Source: PVC group bacterium
GTDB lineage: Bacteria; Verrucomicrobiota; Kiritimatiellia; UBA8416; PXDI01
Length of the DNA stretch: 19,550 bases
Direction: 5' to 3'
Assembly: GCA_003565095.1 (NCBI GenBank)
Contig: PXDI01000201.1
Span: 1-19,550 of the forward strand
A program made the translations under genes and the position numbers. Within the stretch, counting starts at the first letter, position 1; each line of letters opens with the position of its first letter. Under the pieces are notes generated by a model that saw only the letters and a program-made list of their open reading frames with translations, was not told the origin of the DNA and did not search any database. This document shows positions 8,256 through 16,749 of this stretch, piece by piece.

Positions 8256-9448
8256 ACTGGTCATGGTTTTGGCGGCATATCAAACGAATGAACTGGGTTA
8301 TGACCTTGCTTGTGCTGATAATGCTTGTTTTGGGGGTATTGTTTATCTACAGCGCCTGTTACGTCAGCGATGACCGGCCGGTCCGGACGCTGTACCTCAG
8401 GCAGATGGTGTGGATTGCCGCAGGTATGGCGGCCTATTTTACGCTGGGAGTGACCGATTACAGAATACTAAGACGCTGGAGCTGGTGGTTTTGCGGGGTA
8501 AGCCTGATTCTGTTGGTGATGGTGTTGCTGATCGGAACGGTGGTGTACGGGGCGCAGCGCTGGTTGATGATTTTCGGCATGGGAGTCCAACCTTCCGAGT
8601 TGGCTAAACTGGCGGCGATTGTTGTGGTGGCCGGGGTTTTGGGGCGTACGGGAGGGGATGTTGCCAGTTGGAAAGTATTCGGTCTGGTCTTATTGATCGG
8701 GGGGCTTTTTGTCTTATTGATTCTGCAGCAACCGGATCTGGGCACAGCGATTGTTTTTCTGCCGCCGATATTCATGATGATGCTTGTTGCCGGGGTTCCC
8801 TGGCAGCGGTTGGCGGCGATTGCGCTACTAGGGGTGGTTGGGATTACGGTGCTGCTGGCGGCGGTTTTTCTGCCGGAAAAAATGGGAATGCCGGAGGAAA
8901 CGCAGGTGCGCTTTATAAGAATGGTCGGGTTGAGTCCTTATCACCGCGACCGCTTACGTGTCTTTGTGTCGCCTGACAGTGATCCGCTCGGTGCCGGTTG
9001 GAATAAACGCCAGTCTGAAATTGCGGTGGGTTCCGGCGGGCTGCATGGCAAAGGTTTTCTTAAAGGGACACAGAATGTACTGGGATTCCTGCCACGGTCA
9101 GTAGCGCCGACTGATTTCATTTTTTCGGTTATTGCAGAAGAAAAAGGCTTTATCGGTTCGCTTTTTGTGCTTACCGGAATGGGGATGATATTACTGCTGG
9201 GATTACAGATGGCGGTAAATGCTCCCGACATGTTCGGTCGGTTGATTTGTACCGGTGTGATGACTTTGTTCTTTTGTCATGTTTTTATTAATATTGCGAT
9301 GACGGTGGGTGTTATGCCTGTAACGGGGCTGCCGCTGCCATTGCTCAGTTATGGAGGTTCGTTCACAATGGTGATTTTGTCATCTCTGGGAATAATGCAA
9401 AGTGTGCACGTGCATTCACGGCGCGTTAGCAGATTGACCCTGGGGTGA
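8252..9448 (+). CDS. rodA: Peptidoglycan glycosyltransferase RodA (SEDS family)
   Basis: RodA polymerises lipid II into glycan strands in partnership with PBP2. The protein has 398 residues with about ten membrane segments. SEDS signatures are present: GAQRWL after the first helices, PSELAKLA, QQPDLGTA, GWNKRQSEIAVGSGGLHGKGF, and TDFIFSVIAEEKGFIGS, where the Asp corresponds to the catalytic Asp of RodA. The C-terminal LPLPLLSYGGS is also typical. The start is ATG inside the ATGA overlap with mrdA, so the synthase pair is translationally coupled. The gap to rng is 49 bp. RodA is preferred over FtsW or SpoVE because of the mre-mrdA context. Confidence 0.96.
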   Translation: MNWSWFWRHIKRMNWVMTLLVLIMLVLGVLFIYSACYVSDDRPVRTLYLRQMVWIAAGMAAYFTLGVTDYRILRRWSWWFCGVSLILLVMVLLIGTVVYGAQRWLMIFGMGVQPSELAKLAAIVVVAGVLGRTGGDVASWKVFGLVLLIGGLFVLLILQQPDLGTAIVFLPPIFMMMLVAGVPWQRLAAIALLGVVGITVLLAAVFLPEKMGMPEETQVRFIRMVGLSPYHRDRLRVFVSPDSDPLGAGWNKRQSEIAVGSGGLHGKGFLKGTQNVLGFLPRSVAPTDFIFSVIAEEKGFIGSLFVLTGMGMILLLGLQMAVNAPDMFGRLICTGVMTLFFCHVFINIAMTVGVMPVTGLPLPLLSYGGSFTMVILSSLGIMQSVHVHSRRVSRLTLG

Positions 9449-9474
9449 GGCGGATTAATTAAAGGAGAAGCGGT

Positions 9475-9528
9475 TTGTTCATAGAAAAGGAGATAGTATG
9501 TTCGGATGGATCAAGAAAGGCAGAATGA
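9475..9528 (+). CDS. Possible 17-codon leader ORF overlapping the rng start
   Basis: A strong AAAGGAGA (9461-9468) ends about 7 bases before a TTG at 9475. Reading on gives MFIEKEIVCSDGSRKAE and a TGA at 9526-9528, out of frame with rng and overlapping its first ten codons. The rng gene has its own site (AAGGAG at 9487-9492, 5 bases before its ATG), so two ribosome-binding sites lie in tandem. Translation of the short frame could modulate rng initiation. RNase E/G genes are often autoregulated, but nothing beyond the spacing supports this. Confidence 0.2.
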   Translation: MFIEKEIVCSDGSRKAE

Positions 9529-11078
9529 AAAGGGAAATTATAATCAATTCTGAAAAGCTTGAAAAGCGTGTGGCGGTTCTTGAAAACGGCCAGATTGAGG
9601 AATTTCAAGTTGAGCACCCGACGGAGGAGCGGATTGTCGGCAGTATCTATAAGGGACGTATCCAGAATCTTGAGCACGACTTACAGGCGGCATTTGTCGA
9701 CATCGGGTTGAAGAAAAATGCGTTTCTGCATTATTGGGACATGCTGCCTGAAGACGGTGGCGGGGATCCTGATGATGAAAACGGCCGGCGGCGCGGGTCG
9801 CGTAACGGCCGCCGGCGCTACAGCAACGAGGAGATCGAAAAGCGCTTTCCGGCCGGTTCAGAAATAGTTGTGCAGGTCACAAAGGGGCCGATCGGTACAA
9901 AGGGGCCGCGGGTAACCGCCAGTCTGAGCATTGCGGGACGCTATATGGTACTGATGCCGGGTGCCTCCTCCAAGGGGGTGTCGCGTAAAATTGCCGACGA
10001 CAAGGAGCGGGCACGCTTGAAAAAGATTGTCAGTGCCTTGCAACTGCCGCCGGGGGTCGGGTGCATTGTCAGGACGGTGGCGGCGGGAGCACGTAAGCGC
10101 AGTTTTCTTCTGGATTTACGGGCGTTGCTGTTAAGCTGGGAGCAACTGCAAACTACAATGATTGAGAAGAAAGCCCCGGCATGTCTCTACAGTGAGCCTG
10201 ATTTGGTGGAGCGGGTGGTTCGCGACTGGCTGACCGAAGATGTCGACCGGATAGTGATCGATTCGCGGGATGATTATGAGCGGGTGCGTTCCATCGCGCA
10301 GAATATATCGCGAAGAGCCCGTGGGCGGGTCAATCACTATGACGGGGCGTTGCCGGTCTTTGATCATTATGACGTTGAAAAACAGATCGCCGACATCTTC
10401 AAACGCAAAGTCAATTTGAAGTGCGGTGGATGCCTGGTCTTTGACGAGACCGAGGCGCTGGTGGCGGTGGATGTTAATACCGGCCGGCACAAGGGCAGTG
10501 GATCGCAGGAGGATGCTATTCTTGAGGTCAACACTGAGGCGGTTGAAGAAGTGGCTCGCCAGTTGCGTTTACGTAACATCGGCGGACTGGTCGTCATTGA
10601 TTTGATCGATATGAAGTATAAAAGGCACCAGGCGGCGGTGTACAGGGCCATGAAAGCGGCACTTAAGCGTGATCGTGCGCGCATCAATGTTTTGCAAATA
10701 TCGGATCTGGGGATCATGGAAATGAGTCGCCAGCGGGCCGAGGAGAGTGTGCAGTCGTTGATGTATGCGGATTGTCCCTATTGCCAGGGGCGCGGGACTT
10801 TGAAATCCTCATTGAGTATGAGTGTTGAAATTCAGCGTCAGGTTTCGGCAATTATGCGCAAGGGTGAGGGGCAAAAGGTTTTGCAGGTGACGGTTCATCC
10901 GACGGTGCTGGATCGTTTGCGGCGCGAGGATGAGGAACTGCTGGTACAGCTTGAGCAGAAAATGGGCGGCGGCCGGCTCAGTTTCCGGTCTGATCCGTCC
11001 TGTCACGCGGAAGCATTTGCTGTCCGTGACGGTGAGAGCGGGGATGTGCTTTACTCAACAACGGAGTCTGCACAATGA
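9498..11078 (+). CDS. rng: Ribonuclease G (RNase E/G family)
   Basis: RNase G is a 5'-monophosphate-sensing endoribonuclease acting in rRNA maturation and mRNA decay. The protein has 526 residues, slightly longer than E. coli RNase G (about 489). The N-terminal S1 domain (about 43-147) is interrupted at about 84-110 by an acidic then arginine-rich insertion (DGGGDPDDENGRRRG and onward). The catalytic core carries DVNTG (Asp325) and VVIDLIDM (Asp368), the two metal-binding aspartates. The zinc-link CPYCQGRG is at 426-433. No long RNase E-type C-terminal scaffold is present. It starts at ATG with AAGGAG 5 bases upstream and overlaps lptD by 4 bp. rng beside mre genes is also seen in E. coli, so this is an old neighbourhood. 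Confidence 0.95.
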   Translation: MFGWIKKGRMKREIIINSEKLEKRVAVLENGQIEEFQVEHPTEERIVGSIYKGRIQNLEHDLQAAFVDIGLKKNAFLHYWDMLPEDGGGDPDDENGRRRGSRNGRRRYSNEEIEKRFPAGSEIVVQVTKGPIGTKGPRVTASLSIAGRYMVLMPGASSKGVSRKIADDKERARLKKIVSALQLPPGVGCIVRTVAAGARKRSFLLDLRALLLSWEQLQTTMIEKKAPACLYSEPDLVERVVRDWLTEDVDRIVIDSRDDYERVRSIAQNISRRARGRVNHYDGALPVFDHYDVEKQIADIFKRKVNLKCGGCLVFDETEALVAVDVNTGRHKGSGSQEDAILEVNTEAVEEVARQLRLRNIGGLVVIDLIDMKYKRHQAAVYRAMKAALKRDRARINVLQISDLGIMEMSRQRAEESVQSLMYADCPYCQGRGTLKSSLSMSVEIQRQVSAIMRKGEGQKVLQVTVHPTVLDRLRREDEELLVQLEQKMGGGRLSFRSDPSCHAEAFAVRDGESGDVLYSTTESAQ

Positions 11079-13408
11079 GAACTGCTGCCGGCGCAAAAAA
11101 ACTCCCAAGCGGCTGGCCGGAACGATATCCGGCGTATGCAGCCGTAATGGCCATTATTGGCATGACGGTTGCATATGCGCCTTGCGCTCTGGCCCGCACC
11201 GTTAATTCTGAACAGGCAACGCAATTAAGCGAGGCCGGGCAGCATTCTGCGGAAGATGGGGAGCATGCTTTAGCCGCAGATAATTCGGCAATGGATGTGC
11301 AGGCGGAACATCTGGACTATGACCGGGCGGCCGGAATAATTGAAGCCCGGGGCAATGTTGTGATATCACAAGGCAATCAGGTGTTACGCGCCGATTATGT
11401 GCGTTATCATGTTAAAGGCTCGATTGCAACCGCATCCGGCAATGTTGTGCTGGTCAGGGGCAATGAAGTCTGGAGCGGGGAAAGGCTGTCCTATGACTTC
11501 AACACGCGGCGCGGAGATTTTGACGAATTAAAGTACTCCGCAGATCCCTATTATGTCAGGGCTTTAAGTTCCAGCCGCGACGGTGAACGTATTGTGCTGC
11601 ACCGTGCGGCGATAACAACCTGCCGTTATGAATATCCACATGAACATTATCATATCCGCTCAAGGCGCCTGACGCTGGTTCCGGGTGAGCGTTTGGTAGG
11701 CCGTGGCAGTACCTGGTATTTCGGCCGGGTCCCCGTGCTTTATCTTCCGTATTGGCGCCGGAACCTGAGTGCTGATTTCGGTTGGCGCTTTTATCCGGGG
11801 CAGAGCAGTCGAATGGGTGTTTTTCTGCTTTCATCCTACCGTTACCGCATTAATCCGGCGGTAACCGCCCGGACACACCTTGACTACCGTTCGCGGCGCG
11901 GGGTTGCTTTCGGTCAGGATGTGCTTTGGCGCACAGACAGTTCCCGTGGCGGTGTCATGGCTTACTATCTTGACGATAAAGATCCGCTGCGTGACGATGA
12001 TGACCCGGTAACCACCAATATAGATAATGAACGTTACCGCATCAAGATTGAGGAATCATGGCGTATGTCTGAACGCAATACACTGCGTGTGCAGGCAAAC
12101 TATCTCAGCGATACACGCATACTGGCCGATTTCTTTGACCGCGAATTCAGATCATCAAGTACGCCGGATAATTATGTCTCCTTATCGCATCGCGGGCAAT
12201 TATATACAGCCGATATTACCTTTCGCGGTCGCCTGAACGATTTTTACGGCGGAGTGAACCGGTTGCCGGAGGCCTCATTAAAGATGTTGCGTCAGCCTGT
12301 GGCCTATACCCCTTTGTTTTATGAGGGGTTTGCCTCCGCTGCTAATTTGGAAAGAGTTTTTCCGGAATGGCAGACCGGAGTTGATGACTATTCGGCATTC
12401 CGTTTTGATACCGGCCATACTATTTATTATCCTTATCAGTATTTCGGGTTTCTGAACGTAATCCCGCGCGGCGGTTTTCGCGGCACTTACTATGATGATT
12501 CAAGACGTTGGGTAATTGAGACGGTTTCCACCACCACTGTGCAAACCAATACAGTGACAGATGCCGACGGGGTTGAGACTACCACGGTTGAAACGATTAC
12601 GGATGTCAGTCAGTCACGTGAATGGCAACCGGGGGGCGGCAATGTTTTCCGTTCGATTCCTGAAATAGGTATGGAAGTTTCATACCGTGCTTTTAAAATG
12701 TGGATGAATGATACTGCCCCGTGGCGGCATGTGGCAGAACCTTACCTGAACTGGACATATGTTCCCGAACCGAATGTTCTGCCGGAAGAAATTTTACAGT
12801 TTGACGGGATTGACCGGTTGGACAAGCGGCATGACATCAGAATCGGAATGCGTAACAAGTGGCAGACAAAATGGAATGACCGCAGCGTTGATGTCGTTGA
12901 TCTGAATACATACACAGATTACCGCATCGATCGTCCGGATGGTGCCGACGCGATTGACCGGCTTTTTGCGGAAGTGGAAATTGTGCCCGCTCCTCGGGTA
13001 AGTGTTTTTGCCGATGCGGTCTACAGCCTGTCGGACAGTGAGCTGAGCCGTTTTAATGCCAGGATTCTGCGCCGCAAGGCCGCGGCCGGATTCTGGGAAT
13101 TGGCCGGGGAATATCGTTACCGGGCTGATAGCAGCAGTTTGCTGGCCGCGGATCTGACGCTTTATCCGGTTGAGGCTTTTGATTTGAATGTATATGCGCG
13201 TTATGAGTTTGAGGACTCCCGTTTTGAGGAGTATGGTGGTTATTTTCAGCGGAATCTGGATTGTATGCATGTACAACTGAGCACTTCGGTGCTGCCGGGT
13301 TACACACGTAGTGACGGTCGTGTAGTTGATGATGATTGGCGGGTTATGGTTGCCTTCTGGTTAAGCGCGTTTCCTGATATCGGATTCAGAACCAGATACA
13401 GGGATTAG
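11075..13408 (+). CDS. lptD: LPS-assembly outer-membrane protein LptD (OstA)
   Basis: LptD inserts LPS into the outer leaflet of the outer membrane, with lipoprotein LptE plugging its barrel. The protein has 777 residues, close to E. coli (784). A rather long signal peptide ends near ALARTVNS (about 40). An OstA beta-jellyroll follows (about 70-200: MDVQAEHLDYDRAAGIIEARGNVVISQG and similar repeats). The remainder is a beta-barrel rich in alternating aromatic and charged strands. After signal removal only two cysteines remain, Cys183 and Cys730, near the positions of the Cys173-Cys725 disulfide of E. coli LptD. A Thr/Val-rich stretch near 486-516 may be an extracellular loop. It overlaps rng by 4 bp (ATGA), and the epimerase follows after 7 bp. 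No lptE is visible here. Confidence 0.9.
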   Translation: MRTAAGAKKLPSGWPERYPAYAAVMAIIGMTVAYAPCALARTVNSEQATQLSEAGQHSAEDGEHALAADNSAMDVQAEHLDYDRAAGIIEARGNVVISQGNQVLRADYVRYHVKGSIATASGNVVLVRGNEVWSGERLSYDFNTRRGDFDELKYSADPYYVRALSSSRDGERIVLHRAAITTCRYEYPHEHYHIRSRRLTLVPGERLVGRGSTWYFGRVPVLYLPYWRRNLSADFGWRFYPGQSSRMGVFLLSSYRYRINPAVTARTHLDYRSRRGVAFGQDVLWRTDSSRGGVMAYYLDDKDPLRDDDDPVTTNIDNERYRIKIEESWRMSERNTLRVQANYLSDTRILADFFDREFRSSSTPDNYVSLSHRGQLYTADITFRGRLNDFYGGVNRLPEASLKMLRQPVAYTPLFYEGFASAANLERVFPEWQTGVDDYSAFRFDTGHTIYYPYQYFGFLNVIPRGGFRGTYYDDSRRWVIETVSTTTVQTNTVTDADGVETTTVETITDVSQSREWQPGGGNVFRSIPEIGMEVSYRAFKMWMNDTAPWRHVAEPYLNWTYVPEPNVLPEEILQFDGIDRLDKRHDIRIGMRNKWQTKWNDRSVDVVDLNTYTDYRIDRPDGADAIDRLFAEVEIVPAPRVSVFADAVYSLSDSELSRFNARILRRKAAAGFWELAGEYRYRADSSSLLAADLTLYPVEAFDLNVYARYEFEDSRFEEYGGYFQRNLDCMHVQLSTSVLPGYTRSDGRVVDDDWRVMVAFWLSAFPDIGFRTRYRD

Positions 13409-13415
13409 GATATAT

Positions 13416-14369
13416 ATGAAGACATATCTTGTTACTGGCGGTGCCGGTTTTATCGGGTCGCATATTGTGCGGGCTTTACTGGAGAAGGGGTGCCGTGTCA
13501 GGGTTATTGATAATCTTTCTTCGGGCAGTCTAAATAATCTAAGTTATGCCGGTGCCGCCGGGAATGAACCGGAATTCATCAATGGGGACATTCGTGACAG
13601 CCGACGGCTCGATGAAGCATTATCCGGCGGGGTGGACGGAATTTTTCATCTGGCAGCGCTGCCTTCGGTTGAAGCTTCGATCAAGCACCCGTTCGAGTCA
13701 CACGAAGTTAATGTGGGCGGTACGCTGAATGTGCTGGAGGCCGCGCGGAGAAACGGGGTTGCGCGTCTGATTTTCTCATCTTCCTGTGCTGTTTATGGAA
13801 ATACAAGCGTTGAAGGTGCGTGCAGTGAGAATATGCCGGTTGCCCCGGCTTCACCGTATGCGGTGCAGAAAGCCGCCTCTGAACAGTATAGCAGTGTTTA
13901 CAGCCTGCTGCACGGTGTGCGTTCGGTTTGTCTGCGTTATTTCAACGTTTACGGACCGCGGCAGAATCCGGCCGGTGATTATGCGGCGGTTGTGCCGCTT
14001 TTTATCAAGGCGGTTAAGTCCGGTGACCCGGCTTTAATTTACGGGGATGGTCGCCAGACGCGTGATTTTGTCTTCGTTGATGATGTTGCCATGGCAAACG
14101 TGCTGGCAATCGAAAACGACGGTCTGCCGCAAACAGTTACGTTTAATATCGGTTCCGGCCGGGCATGTTCGGTGCTGGATTTGCTGAAGTGTGTAATGAC
14201 CGCTGCCGGACGTGATGTTGAAGTTGATATGGCCGAAGCCCGCAGCGGAGAAGTCCGGCACTCGCTTGCCGATATAACTGCGGCCGGTGCGGTTCTGGGA
14301 TGGTATCCCTCACATGAGCTTGCCGCCGGGCTTGCCCGTATTTTGGAGGAATATGAACAAAGCACTTGA
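13416..14369 (+). CDS. NAD-dependent UDP-sugar 4-epimerase (extended SDR)
   Basis: An extended short-chain dehydrogenase of 317 residues, acting in nucleotide-sugar conversion. The N-terminal Rossmann motif is TGGAGFIGSH (7-16), and IDNLSSG at 31-37 is typical of UDP-sugar enzymes. The catalytic set is FSSSCAVYG (Ser123) and SPYAVQK (Tyr148, Lys152). RYFNVYGPRQNP follows. Motifs resemble UDP-glucose and UDP-GlcNAc 4-epimerases (GalE/WbpP-like). Substrate cannot be fixed by eye, so no symbol is given. It follows lptD by 7 bp, with AGGA overlapping the lptD stop, and overlaps the polymerase gene by 17 bp. Next to lptD, supply of a surface-polysaccharide or LPS sugar is plausible, but this is inference. 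Confidence 0.88.
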   Translation: MKTYLVTGGAGFIGSHIVRALLEKGCRVRVIDNLSSGSLNNLSYAGAAGNEPEFINGDIRDSRRLDEALSGGVDGIFHLAALPSVEASIKHPFESHEVNVGGTLNVLEAARRNGVARLIFSSSCAVYGNTSVEGACSENMPVAPASPYAVQKAASEQYSSVYSLLHGVRSVCLRYFNVYGPRQNPAGDYAAVVPLFIKAVKSGDPALIYGDGRQTRDFVFVDDVAMANVLAIENDGLPQTVTFNIGSGRACSVLDLLKCVMTAAGRDVEVDMAEARSGEVRHSLADITAAGAVLGWYPSHELAAGLARILEEYEQST

Positions 14370-16593
14370 TATCGGCAACATCACGAGTTTATCGGGGCAT
14401 GACCGTTCTGCCGGGATAGTGGCGGCCTTTCCCGGCCATGATGCTGATGAAACCTACGGAATCCAGCTGTTTGTCAGGGATGAGTCCGGTGAGTGTACCA
14501 GCCGGTTTGAGCGGTTTCGTCCATTTGCGTGGGTAAACGAGGCACTGGTTGCAGATATTTGTGAAGATTACGACCCGGAGATCACGGAACTGTCCGGTAA
14601 AGGGGCTTTAAACCGCCTGCTGTTTTTCCGTGACTGGAAAACATTACGTGCCGCAGTTAGAAAATGCGGGCGCGGTTCGGGCCGGGGAGGCGCGAAGAAC
14701 GGTGTACAGCACTATTTTATTAATGACCCTGTGCAGCAGTATTTAATGTACAGCGGCCGGACAATGTTCGGCGGGATGCATTTTGAAGAATTATGCCGGA
14801 TGCAGGTCGATATTGAATGTGTTGTTTCTGAAGGGTTTGAGTTTTGCAATCCCGACCGTCCCGGTGACCGGATTGTTGCGATTGGGTGCTGTTGTGCGGG
14901 TGGTGATGTGGAAATCATTTCTGACAAAGATGAGTCCGGGATGCTGCGCCGGTTCGTGCAGTTTGTAAGAGATAAAGATCCGGATGTGATTGAGGGGCAC
15001 AACCTGTTCAACTTTGATATGAACTATCTTTGCCGCCGTGCAAAACTGTTGAATGTTAAGTTTGGCATAGGGCGTGACGGCAGCGAGCCGGCCGTTCGCA
15101 GCAGTCGTTTTCAAGCTGGAGAGCGTACGGTTCAATATGACCGTTATGACATTTGCGGCCGGAATATCATCGACACAATGTTTCTTGCGCAGTTGTATGA
15201 TATTTCATTCAGGTCGCTGGGCGGTTTCGGTTTGAAATCGGTTGCAAGGCATTTCGGGCTGGCGGCGGAAAACCGGACATATGTGGATGCCGCTGATATG
15301 GCGCGACTTTACCGCGAAGAGCCGGAAAAACTGCAAGCATATTTGCATGATGATGTTGTTGAAACCCGCCGGATTGCGGATTTGCTGTCCCGCAGTTATT
15401 TTGCCCAGGTGCAGATTCTGCCATATACATATCAGGATACGGCGGTGCGCGGCAACGCAACCAAAATTGATGCTTTGCTGGTACGGGAATATCTGCGCCA
15501 GGGATATGCTTTGCCGGTGCCGGGTGAGCAGCGTTCATTCGAGGGGGGATATACCGATCTTTTTGAAGAGGGGGTTATTAACAACGTGCACCATTGTGAT
15601 GTCCGGTCTCTGTATCCCTCGATAATGCTTGCATCGGACATTGCGCCGGAAAATGATGAGCTTGGTGTTTTTCCGGGGCTGCTGAGTGTCCTGCGTGATT
15701 TCCGGTTGAATGCCAGACGGGCCGCGATGGAGGCGCGTAACGCCGCGGAAAAGGCGCACTATGATGCCTTGCAGGCCAGTTTTAAGATACTTATCAATTC
15801 TTTTTACGGATATCTCGGGTTTGCGCAGGGGCACTTTTGTGATTTTACGGCGGCGGCGGAGGTGACCCGCCGCGGGCGGGAATTGCTGACGTTCATGATC
15901 GACTGGCTGCGTGAGCATGGGGCACGTCCGATCGAGATCGATACCGATGGCGTTTACTATGTGCCGCCGGCTTTTGCAGATGACGCGGAACAGCAGGCGT
16001 TTGAAGCCGCTTTTGTGGAAGCACTGCCTGAGGGTATCGAGGTGGAGTTTGATGGCTGCTACAAGGCGATGTTCAGCTACAAGATGAAAAACTATGCTTT
16101 ACTCTGTGAAGGCGGCGAGATGATCATCAAGGGGGCGGCTTTGAAATCGCGCGGGCTTGAATTGTTTCAGCGGCGTTATCTTGAGGAGGTTTTACGTTTA
16201 CGACTGGAAGGGCGTGATGCTGAACTGGCGGCGGTGACAGAGCGTTACCGTCAGTCCATTCGCAACCGTGAATGGCCGGTTGAGATGTTTTCCAAGACCG
16301 AAACGCTTCAGGACAGTCCTGCCTTGTATGAAAAGAAGCGCCGCGATAGCGGCCGGAGCCGCAGCGCTGCATATGAACTGGCCGTGGCTTCGGGGCGTGA
16401 ATACCGGGCCGGTGATCAGGTCTCATATTATGTTGCCGGGACACGTAAATCAGTTGCGGTGCATGAGGCGGCGCGGCTGGCGGCGGACTGGGATCCTGAG
16501 AACCGCGATGAAAACATCCCGTATTACCTTGCAAAACTCGATGCATTAAGTAAGAAATTTGTACCGGAAGACAGGCAGCCGGAGTTGTTTTGA
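14353..16593 (+). CDS. Family B DNA polymerase with 3'-5' exonuclease
   Basis: A 746-residue replicative-fold polymerase, near the size of E. coli Pol II (783) and archaeal PolB. Exonuclease motifs are intact: Exo I DIE (Asp153, Glu155), Exo II HNLFNFD (217-222) and Exo III YLHDD (330-334). Polymerase motifs are A DVRSLYPS (Asp416), B KILINSFYG (478-486) and C DTDG (530-533). The last five residues, QPELF, resemble a beta-clamp-binding QxxLF motif, as at the C-terminus of E. coli Pol II. The start is ATG 14353, with TTTTGGAGGA just upstream. A longer in-frame start at 14287 lies inside the epimerase and is not favoured. Motif C with Gly rather than Ser is like archaeal PolB. A repair or translesion role is likely. 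Its place behind envelope genes is unexplained. Confidence 0.92.
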   Translation: MNKALDIGNITSLSGHDRSAGIVAAFPGHDADETYGIQLFVRDESGECTSRFERFRPFAWVNEALVADICEDYDPEITELSGKGALNRLLFFRDWKTLRAAVRKCGRGSGRGGAKNGVQHYFINDPVQQYLMYSGRTMFGGMHFEELCRMQVDIECVVSEGFEFCNPDRPGDRIVAIGCCCAGGDVEIISDKDESGMLRRFVQFVRDKDPDVIEGHNLFNFDMNYLCRRAKLLNVKFGIGRDGSEPAVRSSRFQAGERTVQYDRYDICGRNIIDTMFLAQLYDISFRSLGGFGLKSVARHFGLAAENRTYVDAADMARLYREEPEKLQAYLHDDVVETRRIADLLSRSYFAQVQILPYTYQDTAVRGNATKIDALLVREYLRQGYALPVPGEQRSFEGGYTDLFEEGVINNVHHCDVRSLYPSIMLASDIAPENDELGVFPGLLSVLRDFRLNARRAAMEARNAAEKAHYDALQASFKILINSFYGYLGFAQGHFCDFTAAAEVTRRGRELLTFMIDWLREHGARPIEIDTDGVYYVPPAFADDAEQQAFEAAFVEALPEGIEVEFDGCYKAMFSYKMKNYALLCEGGEMIIKGAALKSRGLELFQRRYLEEVLRLRLEGRDAELAAVTERYRQSIRNREWPVEMFSKTETLQDSPALYEKKRRDSGRSRSAAYELAVASGREYRAGDQVSYYVAGTRKSVAVHEAARLAADWDPENRDENIPYYLAKLDALSKKFVPEDRQPELF

Positions 16594-16649
16594 TGGTGCT
16601 TTTTAAAGATTGAATAAAAACTATGAGAACAGAAGAAATTGAGAGATAT

Positions 16650-16726
16650 GCGTGTAAGAGTATGTGTAAGAGTACGTGGGTGGGGAGCATTATCTTATCC
16701 GTACTCTTACACTTACCCTTACACGC
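16650..16726. repeat. Long imperfect inverted repeat with internal tandem repeat
   Basis: Left arm 16650-16676 and right arm 16700-16726 are 27 bp each and complementary at 25 of 27 positions. They are separated by a 23-nt loop. The left arm itself contains GTGTAAGAGTA twice (16652-16662 and 16664-16674, period 12). As RNA it would form a long stable hairpin on either strand. There is no T-run after it, so it is not a classical intrinsic terminator, although it could stop or protect the long upstream mRNA. Confidence 0.85.
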
Positions 16727-16749
16727 GAAGCAAAAGGTTTGTCTTAATA

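Noticed and set aside
14287..14352. 22-residue N-terminal extension of the polymerase
   Set aside because: It lies inside the epimerase gene and has no ribosome-binding site, whereas the ATG at 14353 directly follows GGAGGA.
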